This document shows positions 25,681-34,625 of a stretch of 64,000 bases of DNA, piece by piece. How positions within the stretch are numbered: the stretch's first letter is position 1; every line of letters begins with the position of its first letter. The DNA lies in contig CP043547.1 of NCBI GenBank assembly GCA_009664345.1, forward strand, positions 3,376,709-3,440,708. The letters run 5' to 3'. Both the position numbers and the translations under genes were made by a program. The notes below the pieces were generated by a model. The model searched no databases. It had not been told where the DNA came from and saw only the letters and a program-made list of their open reading frames with translations. This DNA is from Planctomycetales bacterium 10988 (GTDB lineage Bacteria; Planctomycetota; Planctomycetia; Pirellulales; Pb10988).

Positions 25681-26778
25681 ATGGGGAAGCGAGCGAGTAC
25701 CGCCCTTTCGGCCGCAGCATTGCTTTACGGAAGTCTCTTCTTGATCGAGTTTGCCTCGCAAGCCCAAGCTCAGGTGATTCCGTTGCCTTCGACGCAACGC
25801 CCAACGGTGATTTTGCCGGATGCCCGCGGAGCCACGGCGGCTTCAACGATCATTCATGCGAAAGCGGCCTTAGCGGTTGGCTTGGGACAATTGGCCGAAT
25901 CGCTTGCCATTGCACGGCGGCATCATGCGGCGGCGGTCGAGCATGAGATGCAAAATCGTCGCCAGTGGGTCGATACCTATTTTGAAATGCGGGCGGCCAA
26001 CCGGGCTTATCGCCGAGAAGAAGACCCGCCGTTCTTGGAACGAGCCGCCAAACGGCACGCCCAACGCGAACGCGTCATTTATGATCAAACGTATCTCATT
26101 CAAGGAAAAGAGATCAGTGCGGATGATCTCAATTTCCTCTTGCGGGAGTTGGCCATCGCGCCCTCTTTGGCATCGACGCTTCTCAATGGCGGCCTGGATG
26201 TCGGGCAAGAATCGCTCTCCCAAGACGAACTGAAACATATCCGCTTGACTGACGGGGCGATGAGCGAAGGCTCGCGGATGGTCTTCCGTGCCCACGATGG
26301 TCAGGTGTTGCGAACGGATTGGCCCTTCTTGTTGCGAAGTCCCGAATTTGAGCAGGCTCGGCTTCACTTCGAAGAGTTGCGAGATGCTTCCTTGGCGAAG
26401 CTGAAAGCGGGCGGCTCGCTGACTCCAGAGGAAGAGGCCAATCTGATGCTGGCTGTCGATGATTTGGCGACGCAGCTGGAATTGGAATACCCTCGCGAGC
26501 GGCGAACGAATGACTATTTAACGTTCTCTCGTTATAAGGGTGCCAAACTCTTTTTGCAGGAACTGGCCCTCGGGATCTATCGCTTGCTGGAAACCAATGA
26601 CCAAGAGGCGATCAGCGGCGGACTGGCCTTCGAAGGGGATAGCATCGGCGGATTGGTTTTGCATCTGTTGCAACAAAGTCTGGAGTTTGCCCCTCCGGAA
26701 GCCGGTGACGAGCGAGTTTATAAGAAGCTCTTTTTAGCACTGCGAGAAATGGCCCAAGCCGTCGATGGCCGTGGCTAG
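25681..26778 (+). CDS. Secreted alpha-helical protein, unrecognised
   Basis: 365 residues with a signal peptide (ALSAAALLYGSLFLIEFASQAQAQ, about residues 8-31). The rest is predicted mostly helical with many Arg/Glu/His residues (LAESLAIARRHHAAAVEHEMQNRRQW ..., LTPEEEANLMLAVDDLATQLELEYPRERR). No family recognised, no cysteines, no repeats. It lies 190 bp after the J-like protein and about 100 bp before the FHA-like protein on the same strand, so it is probably part of this group and located outside the membrane. The ATG at 25681 has a modest AAAGGCAAG upstream. Confidence 0.7.
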   Translation: MGKRASTALSAAALLYGSLFLIEFASQAQAQVIPLPSTQRPTVILPDARGATAASTIIHAKAALAVGLGQLAESLAIARRHHAAAVEHEMQNRRQWVDTYFEMRAANRAYRREEDPPFLERAAKRHAQRERVIYDQTYLIQGKEISADDLNFLLRELAIAPSLASTLLNGGLDVGQESLSQDELKHIRLTDGAMSEGSRMVFRAHDGQVLRTDWPFLLRSPEFEQARLHFEELRDASLAKLKAGGSLTPEEEANLMLAVDDLATQLELEYPRERRTNDYLTFSRYKGAKLFLQELALGIYRLLETNDQEAISGGLAFEGDSIGGLVLHLLQQSLEFAPPEAGDERVYKKLFLALREMAQAVDGRG

Positions 26779-26882
26779 ATTTCCGTTCCTGTTGCCGCTA
26801 TTCTCAAGGGAAAAGCGGGCTTTTGCCAAGCGGCGAGCCGGAGGGAGAAAATCCAAGGTCGCGGAACACCGAAAGAGATAAA

Positions 26883-28889
26883 ATGCCCATTGAATTGTTA
26901 GTCCTTTCCGGGTCGCGGCAGGGCGAACGGATCGAGCTTGATTCGGAAAAGATTACCATCGGCGATCAGGTCGATTGCTCTTTGCAGTTCGGCGCGAAGA
27001 CCGATCCGGCGGCTCGCGGTCGCTGCTTGGAATTGTATCACGAAACCGATGGCTGGCGGATTCGCTCGCTTGGCCAAGGGCTTTCCTTTCTGAATGCCGA
27101 TCCTCTTAGCCAAGATATGGCCCTGCGATCCGGCGATATGGTCCGGCTTTCCGCCAGTGGCCCGGATGTCCGCTTCAGTATCTTACGGCAAGCCTCCGCT
27201 GGAGGACAGAAAAGTGGTCCGGCCGCATCCAGCGCGGCGACTTCCACTTCAAGGGAAAATGCGGAGCCGATTGCTTCGGTCGAACCTCCTACTGCAAAGC
27301 CGACTGCCCGTTATTCAACTTCGCCGCCTCCGGAAAGTTCGCTGGATGATTTCATCGAAGCGAAGGTCCAGCGCGTCGCGGCCAAACCAAAATCCGAACA
27401 ACCCACCGTTGGGGTCATTCCCAAACAGGTTTTGGTAGCTGGTGGAATCCTTGCGGTTTTGGCCACCTGTTTCTTGGCTCTGGCGGTACCAATAGGATTT
27501 GGATTGATCGCCATTAGCGGGTTTTGGGATGAATCGGTAGCCGAGGAGAATGTCGTCCCGTTTGAAATTCTCATTCCCGAAGACTATGCCTTGAACTCGA
27601 TTCCGGCCTTGGAAGAAGGTAAGCTCTTCCAAGCTTCGGTCAAACTCGACGCCCCGCCGGAGTGGGGAAACCTGACCTATTCGGTGAAGGATGCTCCGGA
27701 CGGATTGCGAATCGATCCGGTCTCTGGCGAGATGACCTGGACGCCGAGCGAGGAAGACGGCCCTGGCGAATACGATCTCTTTTTGCATATCCTCTCCGAT
27801 GCCCCCATCGACGACAAACGCTATCCTTTCACGCTGAAAGTCAAAGAATCTCCCCAGCCGCCGGTCTGGCAACGCGTGCCGGATCAGGAAGTTTTGGCAG
27901 GCAAAGAGTTGCGGCTCACGGTCTCCGCCGAGGATGCCGATCTGCCCAAGCAAGCAATAAACTATAGTATTGTCGGCGAAAAACCCGAGGGCATGTTGCT
28001 CGATTCAAACACCGGCCTTTTGAGTTGGCTGACAAGTTCTGAAGATGCCGGAAAAAAATGGACCATCTTGCTCAAGGCGACCGATTCGGGAACGCCGCCG
28101 CAGTCGGCCCAGCAGTATGTCGATCTCTCGGTGGTTGCGGAAGAATCGAGCATGACCCCGAAGGCCGTTGCCGGCAAGAATCCTGCCGTCTGGCTGATCG
28201 CGGTTGATAGTCCCGAGGGGAAAGGGCTTTGGTCTTTGGCCACTGCCTGTGCCATTGAAGAACACACGTTCTTGACAAGTGCGACCGTCGCCGTGCAAGT
28301 GCAAACGTTTCAAGAACAAGGCTGGGTGCCCTATGCCGTGCGGCAGGATTTGCAAAAGAAAGTTCCCATTACGGAGCCGCTTGTCCACAAAGCCTTTGAA
28401 ATTTTGGCCGATCGCCCGACTGAACAACTCTATTTCGATCTTGGTTTGTTAATGACCGAGGACACGCTTTCCGAAACGCTCCAGCTTGCCACCGCGGAAG
28501 AACTGGGCACCTTGGAACTCGGCTCGCCGCTCGATGCCTTGGTAATTCCGCACGATGCCGATCGCTTGACCCGATTTGATCTTTTGCAGCCGGAACCATT
28601 TCTTGTGCAGCTTTATCAAGCGACGGCTTCCAGTGCCGAAGAAATTCCCGACGAGGCCAGGCCGGTCCTGTTGCATTTAAAAGGAGAGGTGCCGCCGAAT
28701 GCCTATGGCGGGGCGATTGTCAATGAAGCGGGGCATCTGGTCAGTATCTATGCGGAGCGATCCGGGGCCGAACCGGATGCCGACGACAACCGGATTCACT
28801 ACGGGCCGACTTTGGAAACGATCGCCTTTTGGCTGCAACAAAACAATCGTGAAATTTGGGTCACTCCCACTGCTGCCCCCTCGGAATAA
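26883..28889 (+). CDS. Membrane protein: degenerate FHA domain, two Ig/cadherin-like domains, pseudo-protease domain
   Basis: 668 residues. Start at 26883 gives MPIELLVLSG; an upstream in-frame ATG at 26823 adds 20 charged residues without homology to the fold. Residues 1-103 look like an FHA domain, but the phosphothreonine-contact residues (GR, SxxH) are not conserved. A membrane helix lies at about 183-212. Residues about 225-420 form two Ig/cadherin-like repeats (YSVKDAPDGLRIDPVSGEMTW and YSIVGEKPEGMLLDSNTGLL). Residues about 425-660 follow the trypsin/HtrA pattern with FLTSATVA where LTNAHV would be, FDLGLLM for the Asp strand, and NAYGGAIVNEAGHLVSIY where GNSGGP would be, so the His and Ser are lost. 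Likely a structural or binding protein in the envelope. Confidence 0.7.
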   Translation: MPIELLVLSGSRQGERIELDSEKITIGDQVDCSLQFGAKTDPAARGRCLELYHETDGWRIRSLGQGLSFLNADPLSQDMALRSGDMVRLSASGPDVRFSILRQASAGGQKSGPAASSAATSTSRENAEPIASVEPPTAKPTARYSTSPPPESSLDDFIEAKVQRVAAKPKSEQPTVGVIPKQVLVAGGILAVLATCFLALAVPIGFGLIAISGFWDESVAEENVVPFEILIPEDYALNSIPALEEGKLFQASVKLDAPPEWGNLTYSVKDAPDGLRIDPVSGEMTWTPSEEDGPGEYDLFLHILSDAPIDDKRYPFTLKVKESPQPPVWQRVPDQEVLAGKELRLTVSAEDADLPKQAINYSIVGEKPEGMLLDSNTGLLSWLTSSEDAGKKWTILLKATDSGTPPQSAQQYVDLSVVAEESSMTPKAVAGKNPAVWLIAVDSPEGKGLWSLATACAIEEHTFLTSATVAVQVQTFQEQGWVPYAVRQDLQKKVPITEPLVHKAFEILADRPTEQLYFDLGLLMTEDTLSETLQLATAEELGTLELGSPLDALVIPHDADRLTRFDLLQPEPFLVQLYQATASSAEEIPDEARPVLLHLKGEVPPNAYGGAIVNEAGHLVSIYAERSGAEPDADDNRIHYGPTLETIAFWLQQNNREIWVTPTAAPSE

Positions 28890-28956
28890 CCCCTTCTTAT
28901 GACATTCTTTGCATTTAGCTTGCAGAGAATGGGATCGATCGTGCCATGAGGAATTG

Positions 28957-31017
28957 ATGACCATGACGGCAGCAGCAGAGGCTCCCCCGATCGGGATTGA
29001 TCTAGGCACGACGATTTCGGTGCTGGCCACCCTCGACGAGTTGGGGCATCCTTTTACCTTGCTCAATGAAATTGGCGAGGCCCTGACCCCGAGTGCCCTT
29101 TTATTTGAAGAGGGAGAACTCGTCATCGGCCGCGAGGCCATTCGGGGTTCGGTCATGCTTCCGCAAGGGTTTGCCGATTGTTTCAAGCGGAATATGGGCC
29201 AAGAATTCTACGATCGCCCGGTGCTCGGCCAGCGGGTGCCACCGGAGATTCTCAGTGCATTTCTCTTGGAACGGCTGAAAAACGAAGCGACCGAACAGCT
29301 AGGCGAAGTCGGTCCCGCCGTGATTACCGTGCCGGCCTACTTCGATCAAACCCGACGGATGGCCACGCAGGTCGCCGGGCAACTGGCAGGGTGGGACGTC
29401 CTTGATATCATCAACGAACCGACGGCCGCAGCGGTCTATGTTTGTTTTCAAGATGGCTCGCTCACCCGAGGCGATGCCCAACCGCGTCGCGTGCTCGTCT
29501 TCGATCTCGGCGGCGGAACCTTCGATGTGACGTTGCTGGAAATCAAAGGCCGGTCGTTGCGGACACTCGCGACCGACGGCGAAGTGCAGCTTGGCGGAAA
29601 GGATTTTGATGAACGCCTAGTCGATTTTCTGGCTGAGGAATTCGCCGCTGCCCACGGCATCGACCCGCGAAGCGAACCGGAGGACTTTGCCCAACTTTGG
29701 ATTCAAGCCCAAGAGGCCAAGCATGCCCTGAGCCAAAAGCGGCGGACCTTTGTTTCGATGGCGTTCGCCTCCGTCCGGCATCGGGTGGAATTGACGCTCG
29801 ATCAGTTTCAGGAAATGACCGAAGACTTGCTCGAACGCACCCAAACCGTGACTTCGATGGTCCTCAATCAAGCCAGCCTGAAATGGTCGGAGGTCGATCA
29901 AGTCTTGCTCGTCGGTGGCGGTTCTCGCTTGCCGATGGTTTCGCAACAGTTGGAGGAACTCACCGGAAAGAAGCCGCAACGGGTCCGTTCCCCCGATGAA
30001 GCCGTGGCTCAAGGCGCCGCCCTTTATGCCGGCATGACCACCGGCCGCCGCTGGCAGGGGGAACCGTGCGAGTTGGTGAATGTCAATTCGCATTCGCTCG
30101 GCGTCATCGGCAAGCATCCGCGAACAGGTTACAAGACCAATGCGATTCTCATTCCGAAGAATAGCCCGCTTCCTTGCCAGGCGAGTCGTGTCTTTCGCAC
30201 CATCAAACCCAATATGAAATCGGTCCAAGTCCCAGTCGTCGAAGGCGAAAGCGAACGCCCCGAAGCCTGCATTCCATTGGGGCAGTGTCTCGTGCATGAC
30301 TTGCCGGATGGGCTCCCCGAGCGTTCAAAGATCACCGTGACCTTTCGCTATCAGCCGAACGGGACGTTGGATGTCTACGCGGATATTCCCGAAATCCACC
30401 GTTCCGCGAAAGTCAAAATTCAGCGAACTCGCTCGCAGCCTTTGGAAACGCTCGACGTTTGGCGAGAGCGGCTCTTGGGCACTTCCCCGGCAAAACCGAA
30501 AGCGATATCTGCTGCCAAGAGTGCGGCTTCCTCTGTTCCACAAACAAAGCTTAAAGTGGAGACTTCTTCGCCTCCGCCGGAACCGACCTCCTCAGAGCCG
30601 CTCGTGGATCGTTCGGTGAAACCTGCTCCGACGGCGAATTCGCAACATCTATCAAAGGTTCTTCAGCAGTTGGATGACCGTTGTGTTCAACTCGGTCGGC
30701 TCTGTGCTTCCTTGCCACTCCCAGCGGAACTGGCGGGCAGTCAAGCGGAACTCGAAGCGGCCTTTGCCGAACAACGCCAAGCGAGTCTCGATTTTGAACA
30801 AGCCAGCAAAGCCCTGCAATCGATGCCGCCGGCCTCGGTCCTGCCGACCGTTAAGGCGAACTTGGCCAAAGCCCGGGAGTCCCGCAATCGGGCCGATGAA
30901 CGAGTCCGCTTCGCCCTCCTGGTCCTTGGTCGTTCCTGTGCTGCCGCGGATGCGGTTCCCCCCGGAGGTGCAAGCCTCGTCTTAGAGATTAAGCGGTTGC
31001 AAGCGGAGTTGGGGTGA
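28957..31017 (+). CDS. Divergent stand-alone Hsp70 (DnaK-like) chaperone
   Basis: 686 residues. The ATPase domain has all Hsp70 motifs: IGIDLGTTISVLA, VITVPAYFDQTRR, INEPTAAAVYV, VFDLGGGTFDVTLLEI, VLLVGGGSRLPMV. The substrate-binding beta part is shortened (VNVNSHSLGVIG through IPEIHRSAKVKIQR). A Ser/Pro/Lys-rich linker of about 60 residues (about 505-570) leads to a helical segment of about 110 residues that is not a typical DnaK lid. The ATG at 28957 follows GAGG and is preferred over one 48 nt upstream. It is cytoplasmic, lacks grpE or dnaJ next to it, and sits within the J-like/FHA group, suggesting service to that group rather than general proteostasis (inference). Confidence 0.9.
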   Translation: MTMTAAAEAPPIGIDLGTTISVLATLDELGHPFTLLNEIGEALTPSALLFEEGELVIGREAIRGSVMLPQGFADCFKRNMGQEFYDRPVLGQRVPPEILSAFLLERLKNEATEQLGEVGPAVITVPAYFDQTRRMATQVAGQLAGWDVLDIINEPTAAAVYVCFQDGSLTRGDAQPRRVLVFDLGGGTFDVTLLEIKGRSLRTLATDGEVQLGGKDFDERLVDFLAEEFAAAHGIDPRSEPEDFAQLWIQAQEAKHALSQKRRTFVSMAFASVRHRVELTLDQFQEMTEDLLERTQTVTSMVLNQASLKWSEVDQVLLVGGGSRLPMVSQQLEELTGKKPQRVRSPDEAVAQGAALYAGMTTGRRWQGEPCELVNVNSHSLGVIGKHPRTGYKTNAILIPKNSPLPCQASRVFRTIKPNMKSVQVPVVEGESERPEACIPLGQCLVHDLPDGLPERSKITVTFRYQPNGTLDVYADIPEIHRSAKVKIQRTRSQPLETLDVWRERLLGTSPAKPKAISAAKSAASSVPQTKLKVETSSPPPEPTSSEPLVDRSVKPAPTANSQHLSKVLQQLDDRCVQLGRLCASLPLPAELAGSQAELEAAFAEQRQASLDFEQASKALQSMPPASVLPTVKANLAKARESRNRADERVRFALLVLGRSCAAADAVPPGGASLVLEIKRLQAELG

Positions 31018-31197
31018 AGGCGGGGAAACGCCGCGCAGCGGGGCTTTATCAACACTAGGGTAATGGATCGTGTTCGGTTTTCAGTGTTCGGTATTTGGGG
31101 GTGAACTTTTATTGGCAGGTGATTACGGACTTGCTTATAAAGCAAAAAGTGTTTTTTAAATCAAAGATTCGACTTTCAACTAATGTAAACTAAAGTC

Positions 31198-31260
31198 CCC
31201 CGAACCCCGAACCCCGAACCCTGAACCCCGAACCCTGAACCCTGAACCCTGAACCCTGAA
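31198..31260. repeat. Heptamer tandem array CCCYGAA, nine units
   Basis: Nine units of 7 bp: CCCCGAA three times, CCCTGAA, CCCCGAA, then CCCTGAA four times. About 120 nt earlier, GTGTTCGG occurs twice (31071-31091) and is the reverse-complement flavour of the same GAAC/GTTC theme. The array occupies the 364-bp gap between the Hsp70 and transglutaminase genes, which holds no gene. Heptameric arrays of this sort are known as mobile or slippage-prone noncoding repeats in several bacteria; no function is implied. Confidence 0.9.
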
Positions 31261-31381
31261 TTGACTTTCAAACTTACCAATGAACCATTAAACTTAAGAA
31301 TGTAAATTTGCTTTCAATTGATTCGTTTTGAAATAAAAAGCCGTCTTAACGCATCCCCAGCGACCCAGAGGAGGTTTTCTG

Positions 31382-34300
31382 ATGTCGCAATCACGCCCCC
31401 CTCGTCCGCCGTCATCCAATCAGCCGCCGCGTGCCGCAGGTCCGCCGCCGGGACCTCCGTCGCCGAATCTTCCTCCACAAAGCCAACCGCCAGCTCCGCC
31501 TGCTCCCCCGGCGCCGCCGCAAGCAGGCCCTCCGGGAATGCCGACGCCTCCGCCACCGGCCCCACCCGTTGCTGGCCCGCCCACCGCGAAACCTGCCATG
31601 GCTCGCCCCGCAGTCGCACGCCCGGCGATGGCCCAACCTGCCGGAAGTTCGCTGGAGCCGCCTTCGGAATTTGCCTTTGCTTCGGAAGGATCAAGCATTG
31701 CCGAAATGGCTCGGAAAAAACGAGGCTTCGGCTGGATGACGTACGTTGTCCTGCTTCTTTTCTTGGGGGCGATCGGGACAGGTTTGTACTTCGGTTTGGT
31801 TTCACCAACGATCACGATTGCCGAGTTGGAAGAAGCCCCGCCGCAAGTGGCCAAAGAGATGGAGGCCTTCGTCTTTGCCGTTCCTTTCAAACTTTCCGAG
31901 GGAATTTCCGATGAAGACCTCACTTTTGAAATGCTCGAAGGTCCCGAAGGAGCTGCCATCAACGATATGACGGGCCGTATCACCTGGACCCCGCAAGAGG
32001 AACAGTCTCCCGGCACGCACCTCGTCAAAGTGCGGCTCAGTGTCAAAGGTCAGCCCGATCTGACGAACGAACGGAGTTACCAGCTTGTCACCGAAGAGAA
32101 CAATCAGCCGCCAACAATGGAGGCCATTCCCGATCAAGAAATCCGTTCCGGCGAAACTTTGAAGCTGAAGTTCGCGGCCTCGGACCCGGACAATCCCCCG
32201 GCGGAGATGGAATTCTTCTTGAAAACGAAGAAGCTGACCGGGATGTACCTCCACCCCGAAACCGGCGAGTTTGAATGGAAGGTCATGCCTGCCGAAGGCG
32301 AACGGATCGAGACGATCACCGTTTCCGCGAAGGAAGCCTTGCGGGATGGCCTTTCGGCGGAGCGGACGTTCTATGTCAAAGTGCTGCCGATGCTTTCGGA
32401 GTTGGAAGAGTTGGTCGCGAAGCTCGAAGGCCCGGAAGTGAAGATCGGTTGGACGAATGAACTCAATGCGACGCTTCCGTTGCGTGGCACGATGTTCCAA
32501 GCGACCGTCAATAGCGAATCGCTGAAAGCTTTCGAATATTTCACCGCCGATCAAGCCGCGGATGAATCTTTGGATATCGCACCGAACGCCGTGATGGTCG
32601 CGGGAGCCGAGCCGCAATGGGCGAAGTCCCCGCACTTTTACCGCTATGATCGTTGGATTTTTCTCTACGAAGGCGACTCCGCCCCGGTCTTGTCTGCTTT
32701 GCGAAGGGAACTCGGCGATCCAATTGCTGAAGGGAAACCTTCCGACCCCTCGGCGATGATGGCCAAGTCGGAAGCCGATAGCGAAACCCCCGCCGGCCCG
32801 GATGCCTTCGATGATCGGGTGCTTGATCTTTTCAAAAAGAATCGGCTGCTGAGCACCCGCGAGTATCCGACGTTGCGAAAGATTGCCGCCGATCGCTTTG
32901 CGGATAAGTATTCGAGTGAGATCGAGATGGGGCTTGGGGATTCCCAAAGTCCGCTACGAAATTGGCTGAAGGAACATCCGGAAATTCAAGAGGAACTTTA
33001 TGTCGCCCTCGATCCGGAACTCGATCAAATCGTGCCCGCCCTCACGGTTTTCCGTCAGCTCTACGAGGCCTTTCCCGAAGAGATGGAGACGTATGGCGAC
33101 CTGGCGATTGCAACGGCGGTGACTTGGGATAATCCCGATGCAGTCTATTCTTACGAGCGTCATCAAGAGCGGACCCGCAGCACGTTGCCCGAGACGCCTC
33201 AACTCGATGCCGTCGAGAATTTCCGCTATTTCCTGGAAAAAGAACGGATCATGCAGGGGAGGGCGAAGTTCCTGCCGTGGGAGTTCTTGGTCCATTTGAT
33301 CAATCACCGGACGCCGCTCGATGAACGTGATTGGGCTGTGAAACAGTATTTGCCGAAGCGGACGATGTTCGGAGAATGCTACGAAAATGTGCCCTATGAT
33401 ACAGAGATGCTTACCAGTGGGGGCGAAGTTTGCCGCTTGGCGAATAAAGAATATACGCTGCCTAACTTGGTGAACTATGGTGGCGTTTGTGCCATGCAGG
33501 CGGATTTCGCGGCCCGGGTTGGGAAAAGTCTCGGCGTTCCGGCGGAATATGTTCGCGGCGAATCCAATTCGCAAGGGCTGCACGCTTGGGTCATGTGGGT
33601 GGAAGTGAAGAGCGTCAACCAAGGGAGCATCAAGTTCACTTTGGAATCGCACGGCCGCTATAACATCGATAAGTATTATGTCGGCACGTTGCTTCACCCG
33701 CAGACTGGCCAGCAGTGGACCGATCGCGAATTGGAACTTCAACTGCAAACGGTCGGGCTGGACCCGAAAGCCGCCCGGCATGCCGAACTGGCGATGGCCA
33801 CCTTCCCGCTCATTCAAAAAGAGGAAGAGCTGAACGTCACCGAGCAGTTGCAATTTTTGATCAAAGTGCAGCAGCTTTCGCCGGGCAACCAAGCAGCGTG
33901 GTTCCAAATTGCCGAGATGTGCCGCCGGGGCGATTTCAGCCGCGAGCATACGCGACAATTGACGCCGCTGTTTGAGCGTATGTTCCGCACGTTCGCCCAG
34001 TTTCCCGATTTCACTTGGAAGGTCTTCCCCGATCTGGCCGAGTTCATCGAAAACTTCAAGACGAAGATGACGACCTATGAACGGCTTGTCGATCTTTACG
34101 AAGCTCAAGAGCGTCCGGACCTGGCGGCGGAGGCCCGCTTGAAGATGGCTGATCTTTACCAAACGAATAATATGATCCCCGAGGCAATTGCGGGCCTCGT
34201 CGTTACGGTCAAGAAATTCCCCGACGAAGGGCGATACGTTCCGCAAATGCTCGACCGGATTGAATCGCTGGTGCAAACGGACCAGAGCCTCCGGCCGCAA

Positions 34301-34483
34301 ATGCTCCAGTTCTATCAAGAATTAGTACCGAAAGTTCCCCGCTATCGGGGTGATACGCCCAGCCAGTATTGCATGGAGCTTTACGAGCGGGTGATTCGCC
34401 TCTTCAATCAATCAGGGCGTGCTCGCATTGCTGAGGTTTATCAACAAGAACTGGATCGAATGCGGATTAATCAACCTCAGTAA
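31382..34483 (+). CDS. Membrane-anchored transglutaminase-like protein with proline-rich cytoplasmic tail
   Basis: 1033 residues; GAGGAGG precedes the ATG. Residues 2-90 are over half Pro/Ala (PPAPPAPPAPPQAGPPG type), cytoplasmic. One membrane helix at about 117-141. Residues about 150-345 carry two Ig/cadherin-like domains related to those of the FHA-type protein (INDMTGRITWTPQEE, MEAIPDQEIRSGETLKLKF). A transglutaminase-like papain-fold core follows at about 650-780: Cys703 in GGVCAMQ, His734 in GLHAWVMW, and a possible Asp in YNIDKYY. The last 220 residues are helical, tetratricopeptide-like. Such domains cleave or cross-link peptides; here it would act in the periplasm. It follows the Hsp70 gene after the heptamer array and ends in a terminator. 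Confidence 0.8.
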   Translation: MSQSRPPRPPSSNQPPRAAGPPPGPPSPNLPPQSQPPAPPAPPAPPQAGPPGMPTPPPPAPPVAGPPTAKPAMARPAVARPAMAQPAGSSLEPPSEFAFASEGSSIAEMARKKRGFGWMTYVVLLLFLGAIGTGLYFGLVSPTITIAELEEAPPQVAKEMEAFVFAVPFKLSEGISDEDLTFEMLEGPEGAAINDMTGRITWTPQEEQSPGTHLVKVRLSVKGQPDLTNERSYQLVTEENNQPPTMEAIPDQEIRSGETLKLKFAASDPDNPPAEMEFFLKTKKLTGMYLHPETGEFEWKVMPAEGERIETITVSAKEALRDGLSAERTFYVKVLPMLSELEELVAKLEGPEVKIGWTNELNATLPLRGTMFQATVNSESLKAFEYFTADQAADESLDIAPNAVMVAGAEPQWAKSPHFYRYDRWIFLYEGDSAPVLSALRRELGDPIAEGKPSDPSAMMAKSEADSETPAGPDAFDDRVLDLFKKNRLLSTREYPTLRKIAADRFADKYSSEIEMGLGDSQSPLRNWLKEHPEIQEELYVALDPELDQIVPALTVFRQLYEAFPEEMETYGDLAIATAVTWDNPDAVYSYERHQERTRSTLPETPQLDAVENFRYFLEKERIMQGRAKFLPWEFLVHLINHRTPLDERDWAVKQYLPKRTMFGECYENVPYDTEMLTSGGEVCRLANKEYTLPNLVNYGGVCAMQADFAARVGKSLGVPAEYVRGESNSQGLHAWVMWVEVKSVNQGSIKFTLESHGRYNIDKYYVGTLLHPQTGQQWTDRELELQLQTVGLDPKAARHAELAMATFPLIQKEEELNVTEQLQFLIKVQQLSPGNQAAWFQIAEMCRRGDFSREHTRQLTPLFERMFRTFAQFPDFTWKVFPDLAEFIENFKTKMTTYERLVDLYEAQERPDLAAEARLKMADLYQTNNMIPEAIAGLVVTVKKFPDEGRYVPQMLDRIESLVQTDQSLRPQMLQFYQELVPKVPRYRGDTPSQYCMELYERVIRLFNQSGRARIAEVYQQELDRMRINQPQ

Positions 34484-34539
34484 GGGGGCTTTTATAAAAA
34501 GCACTTTTTGCGATTTAGTAGTAAACATCAAAGAAAAAA

Positions 34540-34577
34540 CCCGGAGCTACCTGATGGCGGCTCCGGGCTTTTTTATT
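34540..34577. terminator. Bidirectional terminator between convergent genes
   Basis: CCCGGAGC (34540-34547) pairs with GCTCCGGG (34560-34567). A T-run follows on the plus strand and an A-run precedes it, so it can end both the transglutaminase gene and the Gfo/Idh/MocA gene. Confidence 0.85.
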
Positions 34578-34625
34578 TTCAACGTCTAAGTAACTTCCGA
34601 AGAAGTCAAAAAACGCTTTTGGTAT

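Noticed and set aside
31198-31260. Heptamer array as a CRISPR
   Set aside because: Units are 7 bp with no spacers and no cas genes nearby.
32954-34318. 454-codon minus-strand open frame opposite the transglutaminase gene
   Set aside because: Shadow in a G/C-rich third-position gene, no motif.
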